Shown here one piece after another: positions 44,452 to 53,020 of a stretch of DNA of 64,000 nt. Position 1 is the first letter of the stretch; each line of letters starts with the position of its first letter. The translations under genes and the position numbers were made by a program. The DNA is taken from contig UQDC01000005.1 of NCBI GenBank assembly GCA_900539755.1, positions 1 through 64,000 of the forward strand. The letters run 5' to 3'. The stretch comes from an uncultured Alistipes sp. Lineage in GTDB: Bacteria > Bacteroidota > Bacteroidia > Bacteroidales > Rikenellaceae. A model generated the notes under the pieces. The model made no database searches and was not told the DNA's origin. It saw only the letters and a program-made list of their open reading frames with translations.

Positions 44452-44812
44452 GTTTTCGTCGGTGAACCTTTTGACCTTCTCAAAGAGATTGTTTTTCAAT
44501 ATGGCTTCTACAAAAGAGACTGTGATCTATAGTTGGAACCGTTTGCAGTGATTAATAGCAATAGAATTCAACAGCCTCAGCATTTGGACCTAATTAATGA
44601 AGGCTCTAAAGATTAGTAATGTGAATATTTCTAATTATAGATAGTGCGAAAATAAAAGCTCCGGAGGTCTGACACTTCCGGAGCTTTTATTGTTTTGGCT
44701 TTGGATCAAGATACTATCTGCATTTATACTATTATGAACTTATGTGTGTAGCGTTTGTTATAATGTACGCTGTGAGCATGAGTTTGCCAGATCTATTTGT
44801 ACAGTTTCAGTA
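44452..44812. other. Intergenic region after the CHR genes
   Basis: No gene is seen in about 360 bp. It contains the terminator at 44651-44695 and nothing else that I can support. Confidence 0.5.
44651..44695. terminator. Bidirectional terminator
   Basis: A perfect 15-bp stem (AATAAAAGCTCCGGA 44651-44665 with 44677-44691) and an 11-nt loop, followed by GTTTT on the plus strand. It can end the CHR genes (plus), and perhaps the S41 peptidase gene (minus). Confidence 0.85.
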
Positions 44813-46474
44813 TTAATGTTGTGTGCCGGTTGAGTCCTGAGCGGACGTAGGCATAGACTCGGGCTGACTGAGTAGATGAATTGCTTCTTGTATTGTGTTG
44901 TCTATATCCTGCAGTTCGTAATAAAATGCGTTGTCCTCAAGTGGAGTGTTACGTCCGACGTATGCCTTGATCTGGGCTAAAATGATCGCTTTTGATTTGG
45001 CAATCTGTGCGGCTTTGGGGGCAACACCCGCTTTGGCTGCGTAGCGGATAAACTCTTCTAAGAGATTGGGATCTTTGTCAAAGAAGGCTTGCAGCTGTTG
45101 CAAAGAGGTGATGTTGTTCAATTCGTCACGATGGCGATCTGCGTATTCGATCGTAAAACGGTACAGAATGTTACGCCCGGTCACTTCTCGCAAATAGGGA
45201 GTAATATCCGACGTGTCGGCCGGTACAAATTTGTCCGGCATAATACCCCCTCCGCCATATACTGTTCGGCCTCCGACCGTTTGGAATTTCAGGCTGTCAG
45301 CAAAGCGGATGCTATCGGCCGAGAACATTTCGTTATGTTCGAAACGGTTGATCAGATCATTATTGTAGGCTTCTCTTCCTTTGTCGTAGGGTTTTTGAAT
45401 TGATCGGCCCGATGGGGTGTAGTATCGGGCAATGGTCAGTCGGACTGCAGATCCATCCGAGAATGGTATTTGTTCCTGCACCAATCCTTTGCCGAACGTA
45501 CGGCGACCGATAATCGTACCGCAGTCATTGTCTTGCAGAGCACCGGCCAGAATTTCGCTGGAAGATGCGCTGCTTTCATCGACAAGAATAGCCAGCTCCA
45601 GATCTTGATATTTGCCTTTGCCGTTGCTGAATTGGTGTTGGCGCAAGCCTCCGCGCTCTTCTGTATAGACGATCATTCGGTTGGCAGGGAGAAATTCATT
45701 GGCAATGGCAATGGCCTGATCGAGGAATCCTCCGGGGTTGCCACGGAGATCGAGGATCAGTTTTTTCATGCCCTGACTCTGGAGCAATGAGATGGCATTC
45801 ATTAATTCCCGATAAGCTGTGCGCGAGAACTGGGCAAAGACCACATAGCCGATTTCAGGGGTAATCATATAGGCTGCGTTGATGCAGTGGATCGGAATTA
45901 CACCACGGGTTACGGTGATTGGCACCAGCTCTTTGACCCCAATTCGTTGAATGCCCAGTTTGACCTGACTTCCACGAGGTCCGCGCAGCCGTTTCATTAC
46001 TTCGTCTTGTGACATTTTGACTCCGGCTACCACTGTGTCATTGATTTTGATGATACGGTCACCTCCCAGTACACCGGCTTTTGCACTGGGACCGGCGTTA
46101 ATCACATTGAGTACGATTACCGTATCGGTGGCCATGTTGAACATTACGCCAATGCCATCGAATTCGCCGTCGAGCGATTCGTTCATAGCTGCCATATCTT
46201 TGGCTGGGACATAGACCGAATGGGGATCGAGTTCATCGAGAATCAGGGGAATTGCCTTTTCCGTGATGGAGTCGAGAGAGACGGTATCCACATAACGATT
46301 GGCGATTAATGACATCAACATATCGAGTTTGCCTCCTCCCGGGACGGCAAGGTTGCCTTTTCGTGGAATCGGGGAGGCACTTTTGAATACGAGTCCACCC
46401 AACAAAATGCCAATTACGATGGCAGCGGCTACCACCATCGGAAGGATTACAGTGAATTTATTGTTTTTGTACAT
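44813..46474 (-). CDS. S41 C-terminal processing peptidase (CtpA/Prc type)
   Basis: A 553-residue periplasmic serine protease that trims or degrades proteins by their C-termini. The ATG at 46474 gives MYKNNKFTVILPMVVAAAI, one N-terminal membrane anchor or signal; the frame continues 31 codons upstream without sense. The S41 N-terminal helical part is followed by a PDZ domain (VIVLNVINAGPSAKAGVLGGDRII) and the catalytic core, with Ser in SSASSSEILAGALQD and Lys 25 residues later in GRRTFGKGLVQEQ. A helical C-terminal tail of about 150 residues follows the active site, longer than in small CtpA. Isolated gene. Confidence 0.93.
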   Translation of the reverse strand: MYKNNKFTVILPMVVAAAIVIGILLGGLVFKSASPIPRKGNLAVPGGGKLDMLMSLIANRYVDTVSLDSITEKAIPLILDELDPHSVYVPAKDMAAMNESLDGEFDGIGVMFNMATDTVIVLNVINAGPSAKAGVLGGDRIIKINDTVVAGVKMSQDEVMKRLRGPRGSQVKLGIQRIGVKELVPITVTRGVIPIHCINAAYMITPEIGYVVFAQFSRTAYRELMNAISLLQSQGMKKLILDLRGNPGGFLDQAIAIANEFLPANRMIVYTEERGGLRQHQFSNGKGKYQDLELAILVDESSASSSEILAGALQDNDCGTIIGRRTFGKGLVQEQIPFSDGSAVRLTIARYYTPSGRSIQKPYDKGREAYNNDLINRFEHNEMFSADSIRFADSLKFQTVGGRTVYGGGGIMPDKFVPADTSDITPYLREVTGRNILYRFTIEYADRHRDELNNITSLQQLQAFFDKDPNLLEEFIRYAAKAGVAPKAAQIAKSKAIILAQIKAYVGRNTPLEDNAFYYELQDIDNTIQEAIHLLSQPESMPTSAQDSTGTQH

Positions 46475-46599
46475 AGCTTTCACGGGTTGCAACACTTTGC
46501 CTGCAAACGCTGAATCAGTAGATGGTTTATGGAATTGTGACAGACAGCATCCAAGTGCATGAAACACTTCGGATCGCAGACATTTATTTTACAGAAGCG

Positions 46600-47598
46600 C
46601 TATTTGTTTTTGAATGTGTAGGCTAATCCAATACCCAATTTGTAGTTCAACTGCAGCCATTGCCGTTGTTCCGGTGTACGGGCGGCCTCATCGTAAACAG
46701 CAGAGCAGAAGGCTTCGGCTGTGAGGAATTTGTATATTTTGAAACTGAGGGTATTTTTCCAGTTGATGTATGCGTTACGATTGGTGTTGTAGTTTGAGAA
46801 GGCGTAAAAATAGGTTCGATAAGAGATCTTGTCTTTGCAGAAGCTCTTTTCGAAATCGATTTGCAACGCGGCACCGATAGCGCCAGTGCTTTTTTCGCCG
46901 GGGTTAACGCCGTATGCACCCTGGTTCGACAGTACGGTATCCAATACGAATGTAACACTACCGGAGACGGGCATAATGTTGATGGTCAAAGGGACCTTTT
47001 TGTTTCGATAGATAAAACCGATAGCCGGTGCGATGGTACCAGGCGCCATAAAGTTCGATACGAGGGTATTGTCTGTACGTGATTTGTACCCTTTGCTGAA
47101 CTGGCTACGATATTGGAAAGTTGCGGCGTACGACCAGTTTTTATTTATTTCCCATGAACTACTGAGGTTGAAGACGAAAGCATCTTCATTTTTAAAGTTC
47201 TCTTTGTTGATACGGTTGATACCGTAGCGGGCATCGAAAGTGGTTTGCAGGTTAAATTTGTTTTTGACGTATTTGTGCGAGAAATAGAAGGCAAGAGAGG
47301 TTGAAAATACATTATCACCACCGGCATACCAGTTTGTGAATCCGGTCTGATTGAACATGGCGGAGGCGTTAATTTGGAGTGTATTTCGTTCTTGCCGGAT
47401 TGCACGACGTTCGGCTTTGTAGCGAGCACGACTATAGAAATTGTTGTCGAGGTTGACAATTTTTTTCTTAGAGGAGTCTTCGGTGACTTTGATTTCGACC
47501 TGTTCTGGGGTCACTTTGGAAATAGAAAATTGTGCGAATGCACAGGGGGTAGCCCCCAATAGCACCACTAAGAGTAACAATGTTTTGAATCGTCTCAT
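46600..47598 (-). CDS. DUF3078 outer-membrane beta-barrel protein
   Basis: A 332-residue exported protein with a Sec signal (KTLLLLVVLLGATPCAFAQ) and a DUF3078 body: NQTGFTNWYAGGDNVFSTSLAF is the family's most conserved stretch, followed by alternating-polarity strands ending with YKLGIGLAYTFKNK (a C-terminal aromatic, as in outer-membrane barrels). The function of DUF3078 is unknown; it is confined to Bacteroidota. The promoter with TTTG and TAACTTTG is at 47622-47653. It lies 126 bp upstream of the S41 peptidase gene on the same strand. Confidence 0.92.
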   Translation of the reverse strand: MRRFKTLLLLVVLLGATPCAFAQFSISKVTPEQVEIKVTEDSSKKKIVNLDNNFYSRARYKAERRAIRQERNTLQINASAMFNQTGFTNWYAGGDNVFSTSLAFYFSHKYVKNKFNLQTTFDARYGINRINKENFKNEDAFVFNLSSSWEINKNWSYAATFQYRSQFSKGYKSRTDNTLVSNFMAPGTIAPAIGFIYRNKKVPLTINIMPVSGSVTFVLDTVLSNQGAYGVNPGEKSTGAIGAALQIDFEKSFCKDKISYRTYFYAFSNYNTNRNAYINWKNTLSFKIYKFLTAEAFCSAVYDEAARTPEQRQWLQLNYKLGIGLAYTFKNK

Positions 47599-47621
47599 GT
47601 CGGTATGGTTTGAACCTCACG

Positions 47622-47653
47622 CAAAGTTAATAATATTACGCACCTGCCCCAAA
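47622..47653 (-). promoter_or_regulatory. Bacteroidetes-type promoter of the DUF3078 gene
   Basis: On the minus strand TTTG (47653-47650) and TAACTTTG (47629-47622) are exactly 20 bp apart, just upstream of the ATG at 47598. Confidence 0.7.
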
Positions 47654-48154
47654 AAATATGCAGATCTTTTATGTGTTAAGTTTATGGTTTGGATACTCCA
47701 TTTGATTATACAAAAAACGGTTGGAAAATCGATTTGCCAAGGGCGTGGTGGTGTTGTGTGGATCGTATGATCAATGTTTGTGTAGAAAGGTAGCTTGCTG
47801 TGTGCAGATATAATTGTTATGCCAACGACAGGTAAGATTATGAAGCGGGAAAACAGATTGTAGATTGGTGGGAGAGATGACAACGAAGAGGATAACGAAG
47901 CCGATCCCGAAGGTGGCCATGTCGGCGGCATGATTATGTAGAGCAATTAATCACACTTGTTAAAGATTGAAAATTTTCTCTTTTGTGAAAAACTTGTTAC
48001 TTTGTGACATGATCGGTGTTGAGATTGTTTAGGATATTCAACACGATTCCCATGCGATGTGATCCAGTTGGGGAGATGGGAGTGTAAATAGATGTCCCGT
48101 TGCTTGTTATTGGATCATTTCGGTTGTGTGTTGAACTACGTAAAAAGTAAAATT
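47654..48154. other. Intergenic DNA between the DUF3078 gene and nfo
   Basis: About 500 bp with no gene that I can support. The last 150 bp lead into nfo and contain TTACTTTG at about 47996, a weak match to the -7 box. Short frames near 47700-47940 have no family features. Confidence 0.4.
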
Positions 48155-49003
48155 ATGAAATATTTTGGAGCACATGTCAGTGCATCGGGTGGAGTTGAAA
48201 ATGCGCCTTTGAATGCGGCAGCGATCGGAGCGAATGCTTTTGCTCTCTTTACCAAGAATCAACGTCAGTGGGTTTCGGCGCCGTTGACCAAGAAGTCGAT
48301 CGATGCTTTTAAGGCGAACTGTGCTGAGCATGGTTATACGCCTGCACAGATTTTGCCTCATGACAGTTATTTGATCAATTTGGGAAGTCCCGATCCCGAG
48401 GGATTGGCCAAGTCACGAGCTGCCTTTTTGGATGAAATGCAGCGCTGTGAACAACTTGGGTTGGATCGGCTCAATTTCCATCCAGGCAGCCATTTGGGCA
48501 AGATCAGTGTAGAGGCCTGTTTAGAGTTGGTTGCCGAGTCGATTAATTGGGCATTGGAGCGGACGAGCGGTGTTACGGCTGTCATCGAGAATACGGCGGG
48601 ACAGGGAACCAATGTGGGCTTTTCGTTTCACCATCTGCGGGCCATTATCGATCAGGTCAAAGATCAGAGTCGCGTAGGGGTATGTATTGATACGTGCCAT
48701 GCCTATTCAGCTGGGTATGATCTTTCGACACCTGAGGCTTGTGAAAAGACCTTTGCTGAGTTTGACGAGGTGGTTGGATTCCGGTATTTGCGAGGAATGC
48801 ACCTGAATGACGATTTGAAAGCGATGGGCAGTCGGGTCGATCGCCACGCCAGTCTGGGTGAGGGAACGCTGGGTATGACTGTTTTCGGATATGTTGCAGC
48901 CGATAAGCGTTTTGATGGGATGCCGTTGATTTTGGAGACGCCGGACGAGAGTCGTTGGGCCGCAGAAATTCAGATGCTTCGTGATCTGACTCAATCCCAC
49001 TAA
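48155..49003 (+). CDS. nfo: Endonuclease IV (AP endonuclease)
   Basis: Nfo cuts the backbone 5' to abasic sites in base-excision repair. ATG at 48155 gives MKYFGAHVSASGGVENAP, the canonical N-terminus; the frame extends 21 codons upstream but without similarity. The three-zinc active site is spread over GAHVS, FHPGSHLG, IENTAGQG, GVCIDTCHAYSAG and the HLND-type region MHLNDDLKAMGSRVDRHASLGEG. The length (282 residues) is normal. Stand-alone gene. Confidence 0.96.
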   Translation: MKYFGAHVSASGGVENAPLNAAAIGANAFALFTKNQRQWVSAPLTKKSIDAFKANCAEHGYTPAQILPHDSYLINLGSPDPEGLAKSRAAFLDEMQRCEQLGLDRLNFHPGSHLGKISVEACLELVAESINWALERTSGVTAVIENTAGQGTNVGFSFHHLRAIIDQVKDQSRVGVCIDTCHAYSAGYDLSTPEACEKTFAEFDEVVGFRYLRGMHLNDDLKAMGSRVDRHASLGEGTLGMTVFGYVAADKRFDGMPLILETPDESRWAAEIQMLRDLTQSH

Positions 49004-49467
49004 AAATTTTATTGATCTTGTGATGCGGTTGCGCTGTTGAGAGGAAAGGCAAAAGGTCCATCCCGATCAGAGTAATTGCAGTTGTTCATGGTCTGCCGGC
49101 GTTTCACAACGCAAAATATCGATAGATGGTAAAATCATGCATACTCGACATGCATGATTTCTTTTTTTTTAAGGTGATCTCCGATTACGGTTTCTCCCCT
49201 CGATATTGTGCGGGCGTGTTATGCTGTTGGCAGAATATGCGCGGACAGAGTTTACATCTGTTCTTAATGATTCTCCAGCTCCAGTACAGTCATGTCTGTT
49301 ACGGTATAAATGCCTCGTTTCTTGCTTCGTAAGGATTTACGTAATAACAGAAACCCTTAATGAAATTGTGACCCAATAATCGATAAAAAGACCCGGATGA
49401 TTATCCGGGCCTTTATTGATAACAAGTTGACCAGCAAGAACCAGAATATCTCCAGTTCTATTTTAGT
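49004..49467. other. Intergenic region between nfo and the GH127 gene
   Basis: No gene is convincing in about 460 bp; a 68-codon frame from 49126 has no family features. A hairpin CCCGGAT/ATCCGGG (49392-49398 with 49403-49409) lies before the GH127 stop, and on the minus strand it is followed by TCTTTTTAT, so it is the GH127 terminator. Confidence 0.5.
49380..49415 (-). terminator. Terminator of the GH127 gene
   Basis: Seven-bp GC-rich stem with a 4-nt loop (49392-49409), extended by an AAAG/CTTT pairing after one mismatch, then a U-rich run on the minus strand. Confidence 0.75.
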
Positions 49468-51345
49468 CTATTTTTCATTGATCCAAACCTTCATGCGGCT
49501 GGGTTGACGGTTATCCCAGGTGTAATAGGGAATCAGACGCAGCGGTCCGGCCTCAGTCTCCGCAGTAATGGCAACAATACCACCCAGCAGTTCAGGTTTG
49601 TATTGTTCGATAAAAGGAGTTGTAGCGGTGATGGTGGCTGAATCGTAGGTTTGCGGATTATCGATCTCTTCAACACAATAGACCACAGGTCCACGTTGTA
49701 CGGCTCTTTTGCCGAGATCTGCTTTGACCCGCGGATCAGCGGTAACAGCCTGGGTGGTCATCTCCAACGACAGTTCGATCTGATCGCCCTGTTTCCAGGC
49801 GCGGTTGATGATGGCATACCCCTTCTCGGTTTTGTGTTTATAGGGCTTTCCATTGACTGTGAGCGTGTAGTTCTTGCACCATCCCGGGATGCGCAATCTC
49901 AGCTCTTTTTTGATTTTGTTCGGAGTTTCGTCAACGGTCATTTTGATGTTGCCCTCCCAGGGATAGTTGGTTGTTTGGGTCAATGTGAACGGGCTGCCGT
50001 CATCGGTTGGCAAATTCACTTTGCTGCCGAGGTAAAGGTTAACCCAGATGGTGTCGGTGTCGAGCGAATGGTTGTAGATGTAGCTGCCGATAGACGGAAG
50101 GAAACGGGAGAGTTGGCTGGGGCAACATGCACAGCCATACCAGGCCTGACGGTGGTGGGTGCCTTTCGATTCGAGCGGATTCACATAGAAAAAGCGGGTT
50201 CCGTTGAGGGAGATTCCGGCCAGTGCACCGTTGTACAGGGCACGTTCCATCACGTCTGCATATTTTGCCTCTCTTTTCAGTCGGCTCATGCGTGCATTCC
50301 ACAACACCATTCCCACAGATGCGCAAGTTTCACAGTAGGCCTCCAAGTTGGGCAGATCGTAATCTTCGGTAAACCCTTCGTTGATTCGGGAGGAGCCGAT
50401 ACCGCCGGTGATATACATATTCCGGAGGACCACATCGTCCCAAACGCGATCAAGAGCGGCCCGATAGATGGTGTCGTTTGATAGGGTAGAGACATCAGCC
50501 ATGCCACTGAAGAGGTACATGCAACGCACGGCATGACCGGTGATATCGGTCAGTTGGTTGACGGGAATGGAATCTTGATAGGTGGGTGCATGCCATTTCC
50601 CCTTTTCGGTAATGCCATGTCCGTGCCCACGTTCGTCGAGCAACCAGCGGGCAAAATCGAGATATTTGGCGTCACCGGTTATGCTGTAAAGTTTTGCAAG
50701 AGCCAGTTCAATCTCTTCGTGGCCGGGGACCCAGTGGCGTTTGCCTGGTCCGAAAACACTCATCATGTGATCAACCATGCGGACTCCGACATCGAGCAGG
50801 GTGCGGTCTCCGGTTGCCAACAGGTAGGCGATGCCGGCTTCGATGAGGTGTCCTGCGCAATACATTTCGTGCGCATCCATATTGGTCCAACGGTTGTTCA
50901 GTCCTTTTTTGAGGGTGTAATAGGTGTTGATGTATCCGTCGGGTTGTTGGGCTGCGGCAATTTTGGCAACCCAGCTTTCGGCTGTTTTGCGGAGAGCCGA
51001 GTCGGGGTGGTTGATCAGGTGGTAAGAGATCCCTTCGAGAGCTTTGTACACATCCGAGTCATCGAAAAAGTAGCCTGAAAACGTACCGGTGCCTTTGGCC
51101 GCATTTTCAAAATTGCGGATACGGCCGGTTTTGTTTTCGATTTGGTCGATGCAGACAGGAAGTGTTGAGTCTGCGAGCTTTTCGAGCCGGGGAGACCAGA
51201 AGTTGTCCTGAATGGTCACGTGACTGAAATCGACCGGTAGGACGACGTCTCTTTGAATTGCTTGTGTTGTGGAGCCTGAATTTGGCTGGGCCGATGCCAG
51301 TGTACAGATCAGGCAGGTGAGTGTTAGAAGAAGTGTAGGTTTCAT
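49468..51345 (-). CDS. GH127-type beta-L-arabinofuranosidase
   Basis: A 625-residue exported enzyme (Sec signal ending TLASAQ) of the GH127 / DUF1680 family, which removes beta-L-arabinofuranose from plant glycans. The barrel begins VTIQDNFWSPRL and contains the family's zinc-thiolate centre: Glu and the first Cys in EAYCETCAS, then YGCACCPSQ with the nucleophilic Cys pair. The C-terminal beta domains carry RLRIPGW. The catalytic Glu and all Cys are in place. It has a promoter at 51383-51414 and its own terminator. Family activity also includes other sugars, so the substrate is not certain. Confidence 0.93.
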   Translation of the reverse strand: MKPTLLLTLTCLICTLASAQPNSGSTTQAIQRDVVLPVDFSHVTIQDNFWSPRLEKLADSTLPVCIDQIENKTGRIRNFENAAKGTGTFSGYFFDDSDVYKALEGISYHLINHPDSALRKTAESWVAKIAAAQQPDGYINTYYTLKKGLNNRWTNMDAHEMYCAGHLIEAGIAYLLATGDRTLLDVGVRMVDHMMSVFGPGKRHWVPGHEEIELALAKLYSITGDAKYLDFARWLLDERGHGHGITEKGKWHAPTYQDSIPVNQLTDITGHAVRCMYLFSGMADVSTLSNDTIYRAALDRVWDDVVLRNMYITGGIGSSRINEGFTEDYDLPNLEAYCETCASVGMVLWNARMSRLKREAKYADVMERALYNGALAGISLNGTRFFYVNPLESKGTHHRQAWYGCACCPSQLSRFLPSIGSYIYNHSLDTDTIWVNLYLGSKVNLPTDDGSPFTLTQTTNYPWEGNIKMTVDETPNKIKKELRLRIPGWCKNYTLTVNGKPYKHKTEKGYAIINRAWKQGDQIELSLEMTTQAVTADPRVKADLGKRAVQRGPVVYCVEEIDNPQTYDSATITATTPFIEQYKPELLGGIVAITAETEAGPLRLIPYYTWDNRQPSRMKVWINEK

Positions 51346-51382
51346 TAAAAAATAAGGGTTAGAAAATGTTTTATTTCCAACC

Positions 51383-51414
51383 CAAAAGTAGTGCTTTTAT
51401 GTAATTGTGAGCAA
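51383..51414 (-). promoter_or_regulatory. Bacteroidetes-type promoter of the GH127 gene
   Basis: On the minus strand TTG (51414-51412) and TACTTTTG (51390-51383) are separated by 21 bp, upstream of the ATG at 51345. Confidence 0.55.
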
Positions 51415-52230
51415 TTAATATTGCTCTTTTTCGTTGGGGAAGGAGCCGCTTTTCACATCAGCTACATAGTTTTGCACTCCAGTCATCATTTGGGAGTAGA
51501 GGTCTGCGTAACGGCGCAGGAAACGGGGTGAAAATTCGGTTGTTATACCCAACATGTCGTGAATGACCAATACCTGTCCATCTACTCCGTTACCGGCACC
51601 GATACCGATCAGTGGAATTTTCAGCTCTTGAGCTACTCTGGTTCCTAAAGCGGCCGGTATTTTTTCGAGTACGATGCTGAAACAGCCGGCCTCTTCGAGC
51701 AGGTGGGCATCGTGGATCAGTTTATTGGCTTCTGCTTCCTCTTTGGCACGTACGGTGTAGGTGCCGTATTTGTGAATGGATTGAGGAGTCAAACCGAGGT
51801 GGCCCATAACCGGGATACCGGCCGAAAGGATACGTTCGATAGATTCGAGCACCTCTTCACCGCCTTCGAGTTTGATGGCATCGGCTTCGGTCTCTTTCAT
51901 GATGCGTACAGCGGAAGCAAGGGCCTCTTTCGAGTTTCCTTGATAGGTTCCGAAGGGCATGTCCACCACCACCAGCGCACGGTTCACGGCACGTGTAACG
52001 CTACGGGCATGATAGATCATCTGATCGAGGGTAATCGGAAGAGTGGTTTCGTATCCGGCCATTACGTTGGCAGCAGAGTCTCCGACTAAAATCACATCTA
52101 CACCTGCGCTGTCCACAATACGGGCCATCGAGTAGTCGTATGCGGTTAACATCGAGATCTTTTCGCCTCGTGCTTTCATTTCGGCGAGGCGGTAGGTGGT
52201 AACCACACGGGTTTTGCTATCGGTTGACAT
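51415..52230 (-). CDS. panB: 3-methyl-2-oxobutanoate hydroxymethyltransferase
   Basis: PanB makes ketopantoate from alpha-ketoisovalerate and methylene-THF in pantothenate (CoA) synthesis. The ATG at 52230 gives MSTDSKTRVVTTYRLAEMK; the longer frame has 23 extra codons without similarity. Motifs: KISMLTAYDYSMARIVD, VILVGDSAANVMAGYETT (Mg-binding Asp), VVVDMPFGTYQ, IKLEGGEE and IVLEKIPAALGTRVA with the catalytic Glu. The length of 271 residues is normal. It is not next to panC or panD here. Confidence 0.96.
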   Translation of the reverse strand: MSTDSKTRVVTTYRLAEMKARGEKISMLTAYDYSMARIVDSAGVDVILVGDSAANVMAGYETTLPITLDQMIYHARSVTRAVNRALVVVDMPFGTYQGNSKEALASAVRIMKETEADAIKLEGGEEVLESIERILSAGIPVMGHLGLTPQSIHKYGTYTVRAKEEAEANKLIHDAHLLEEAGCFSIVLEKIPAALGTRVAQELKIPLIGIGAGNGVDGQVLVIHDMLGITTEFSPRFLRRYADLYSQMMTGVQNYVADVKSGSFPNEKEQY

Positions 52231-52366
52231 GAGAGTTCGAAATTGGTTTTGTCTGCCTTTGCAGTTTTTTATTGAGTATAAATGTATTTGCACTGTCAAG
52301 AGCAGGAAACAATCAATAAAAAATTATTGTTCGGGTTCTTGACGGATTTGGACAAAGGTATAGTTA

Positions 52367-52909
52367 TTATTTGGGAAACAAAACCATTTGGCGGAAAAAC
52401 TCCCACAGCACCACGCCGCCGGAGACGGATACATTGAGAGAGTGTTTGGTTCCTTCTTGAGGGATTTCGATTGCACCGTCACAGAGATCGACAGCAGTTT
52501 GGGCTACTCCATCTACTTCGTTGCCGAAAACGAGGGCATATTTTTTCTCCTTTTCCACCTGAAAATTGGTCAGTTGAGAGGCTCCTTCGACCTGTTCAAT
52601 GGCTAAAAGCGTGTATCCTTCAGCTCTTAATTGGGTTAGGGCGTCGGAGGTCTGTTTCTGATAGCTCCAGGGAACGGTCAGTTCGGCGCCGAGGGCGGTT
52701 TTATGGATCTCTTTGTTTGGAGGTGTGGCCGTAATTCCGCAGAGGACAATACGTTCGATAGCAAAAGCGTCGCCGGTTCGGAAGAATGAACCGACATTGT
52801 TGAGGCTTCGAACATTGTCCAATACGACCACGATTGGATGTTTGGGAGTCGAGGCAAATTCCTCTGGAGTAAGGCGGCCCAATGCGCTGTTGACTATTTT
52901 TTGCATCAT
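52367..52909 (-). CDS. SpoU/TrmH-family RNA 2'-O-methyltransferase
   Basis: A 180-residue SPOUT methyltransferase with the three SpoU motifs: VVLDNVRSLNNVGSFFRT, ALVFGNEVDGV, and IPQEGTKHSLNVSVSGGVVLWE. There is no extra N-terminal RNA-binding domain, so it is a minimal version. The target may be tRNA or rRNA and is not certain. A -7 box TATCTTTG lies at 52953-52946. Confidence 0.92.
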   Translation of the reverse strand: MMQKIVNSALGRLTPEEFASTPKHPIVVVLDNVRSLNNVGSFFRTGDAFAIERIVLCGITATPPNKEIHKTALGAELTVPWSYQKQTSDALTQLRAEGYTLLAIEQVEGASQLTNFQVEKEKKYALVFGNEVDGVAQTAVDLCDGAIEIPQEGTKHSLNVSVSGGVVLWEFFRQMVLFPK

Positions 52910-53020
52910 TTTGTGCGGGTGAAGGGGAATGTGTTAAAACTTCAGCAAAGATAGGATTTAATCAAAAAATTTAATTATTTTGTTAGCAACCTAAATCAAT
53001 AAATCTAACCTATACATTTT

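Noticed and set aside
49126..49332. 68-codon plus-strand frame after nfo
   Set aside because: It has no similarity or typical start and lies in an otherwise gene-free gap next to a terminator.
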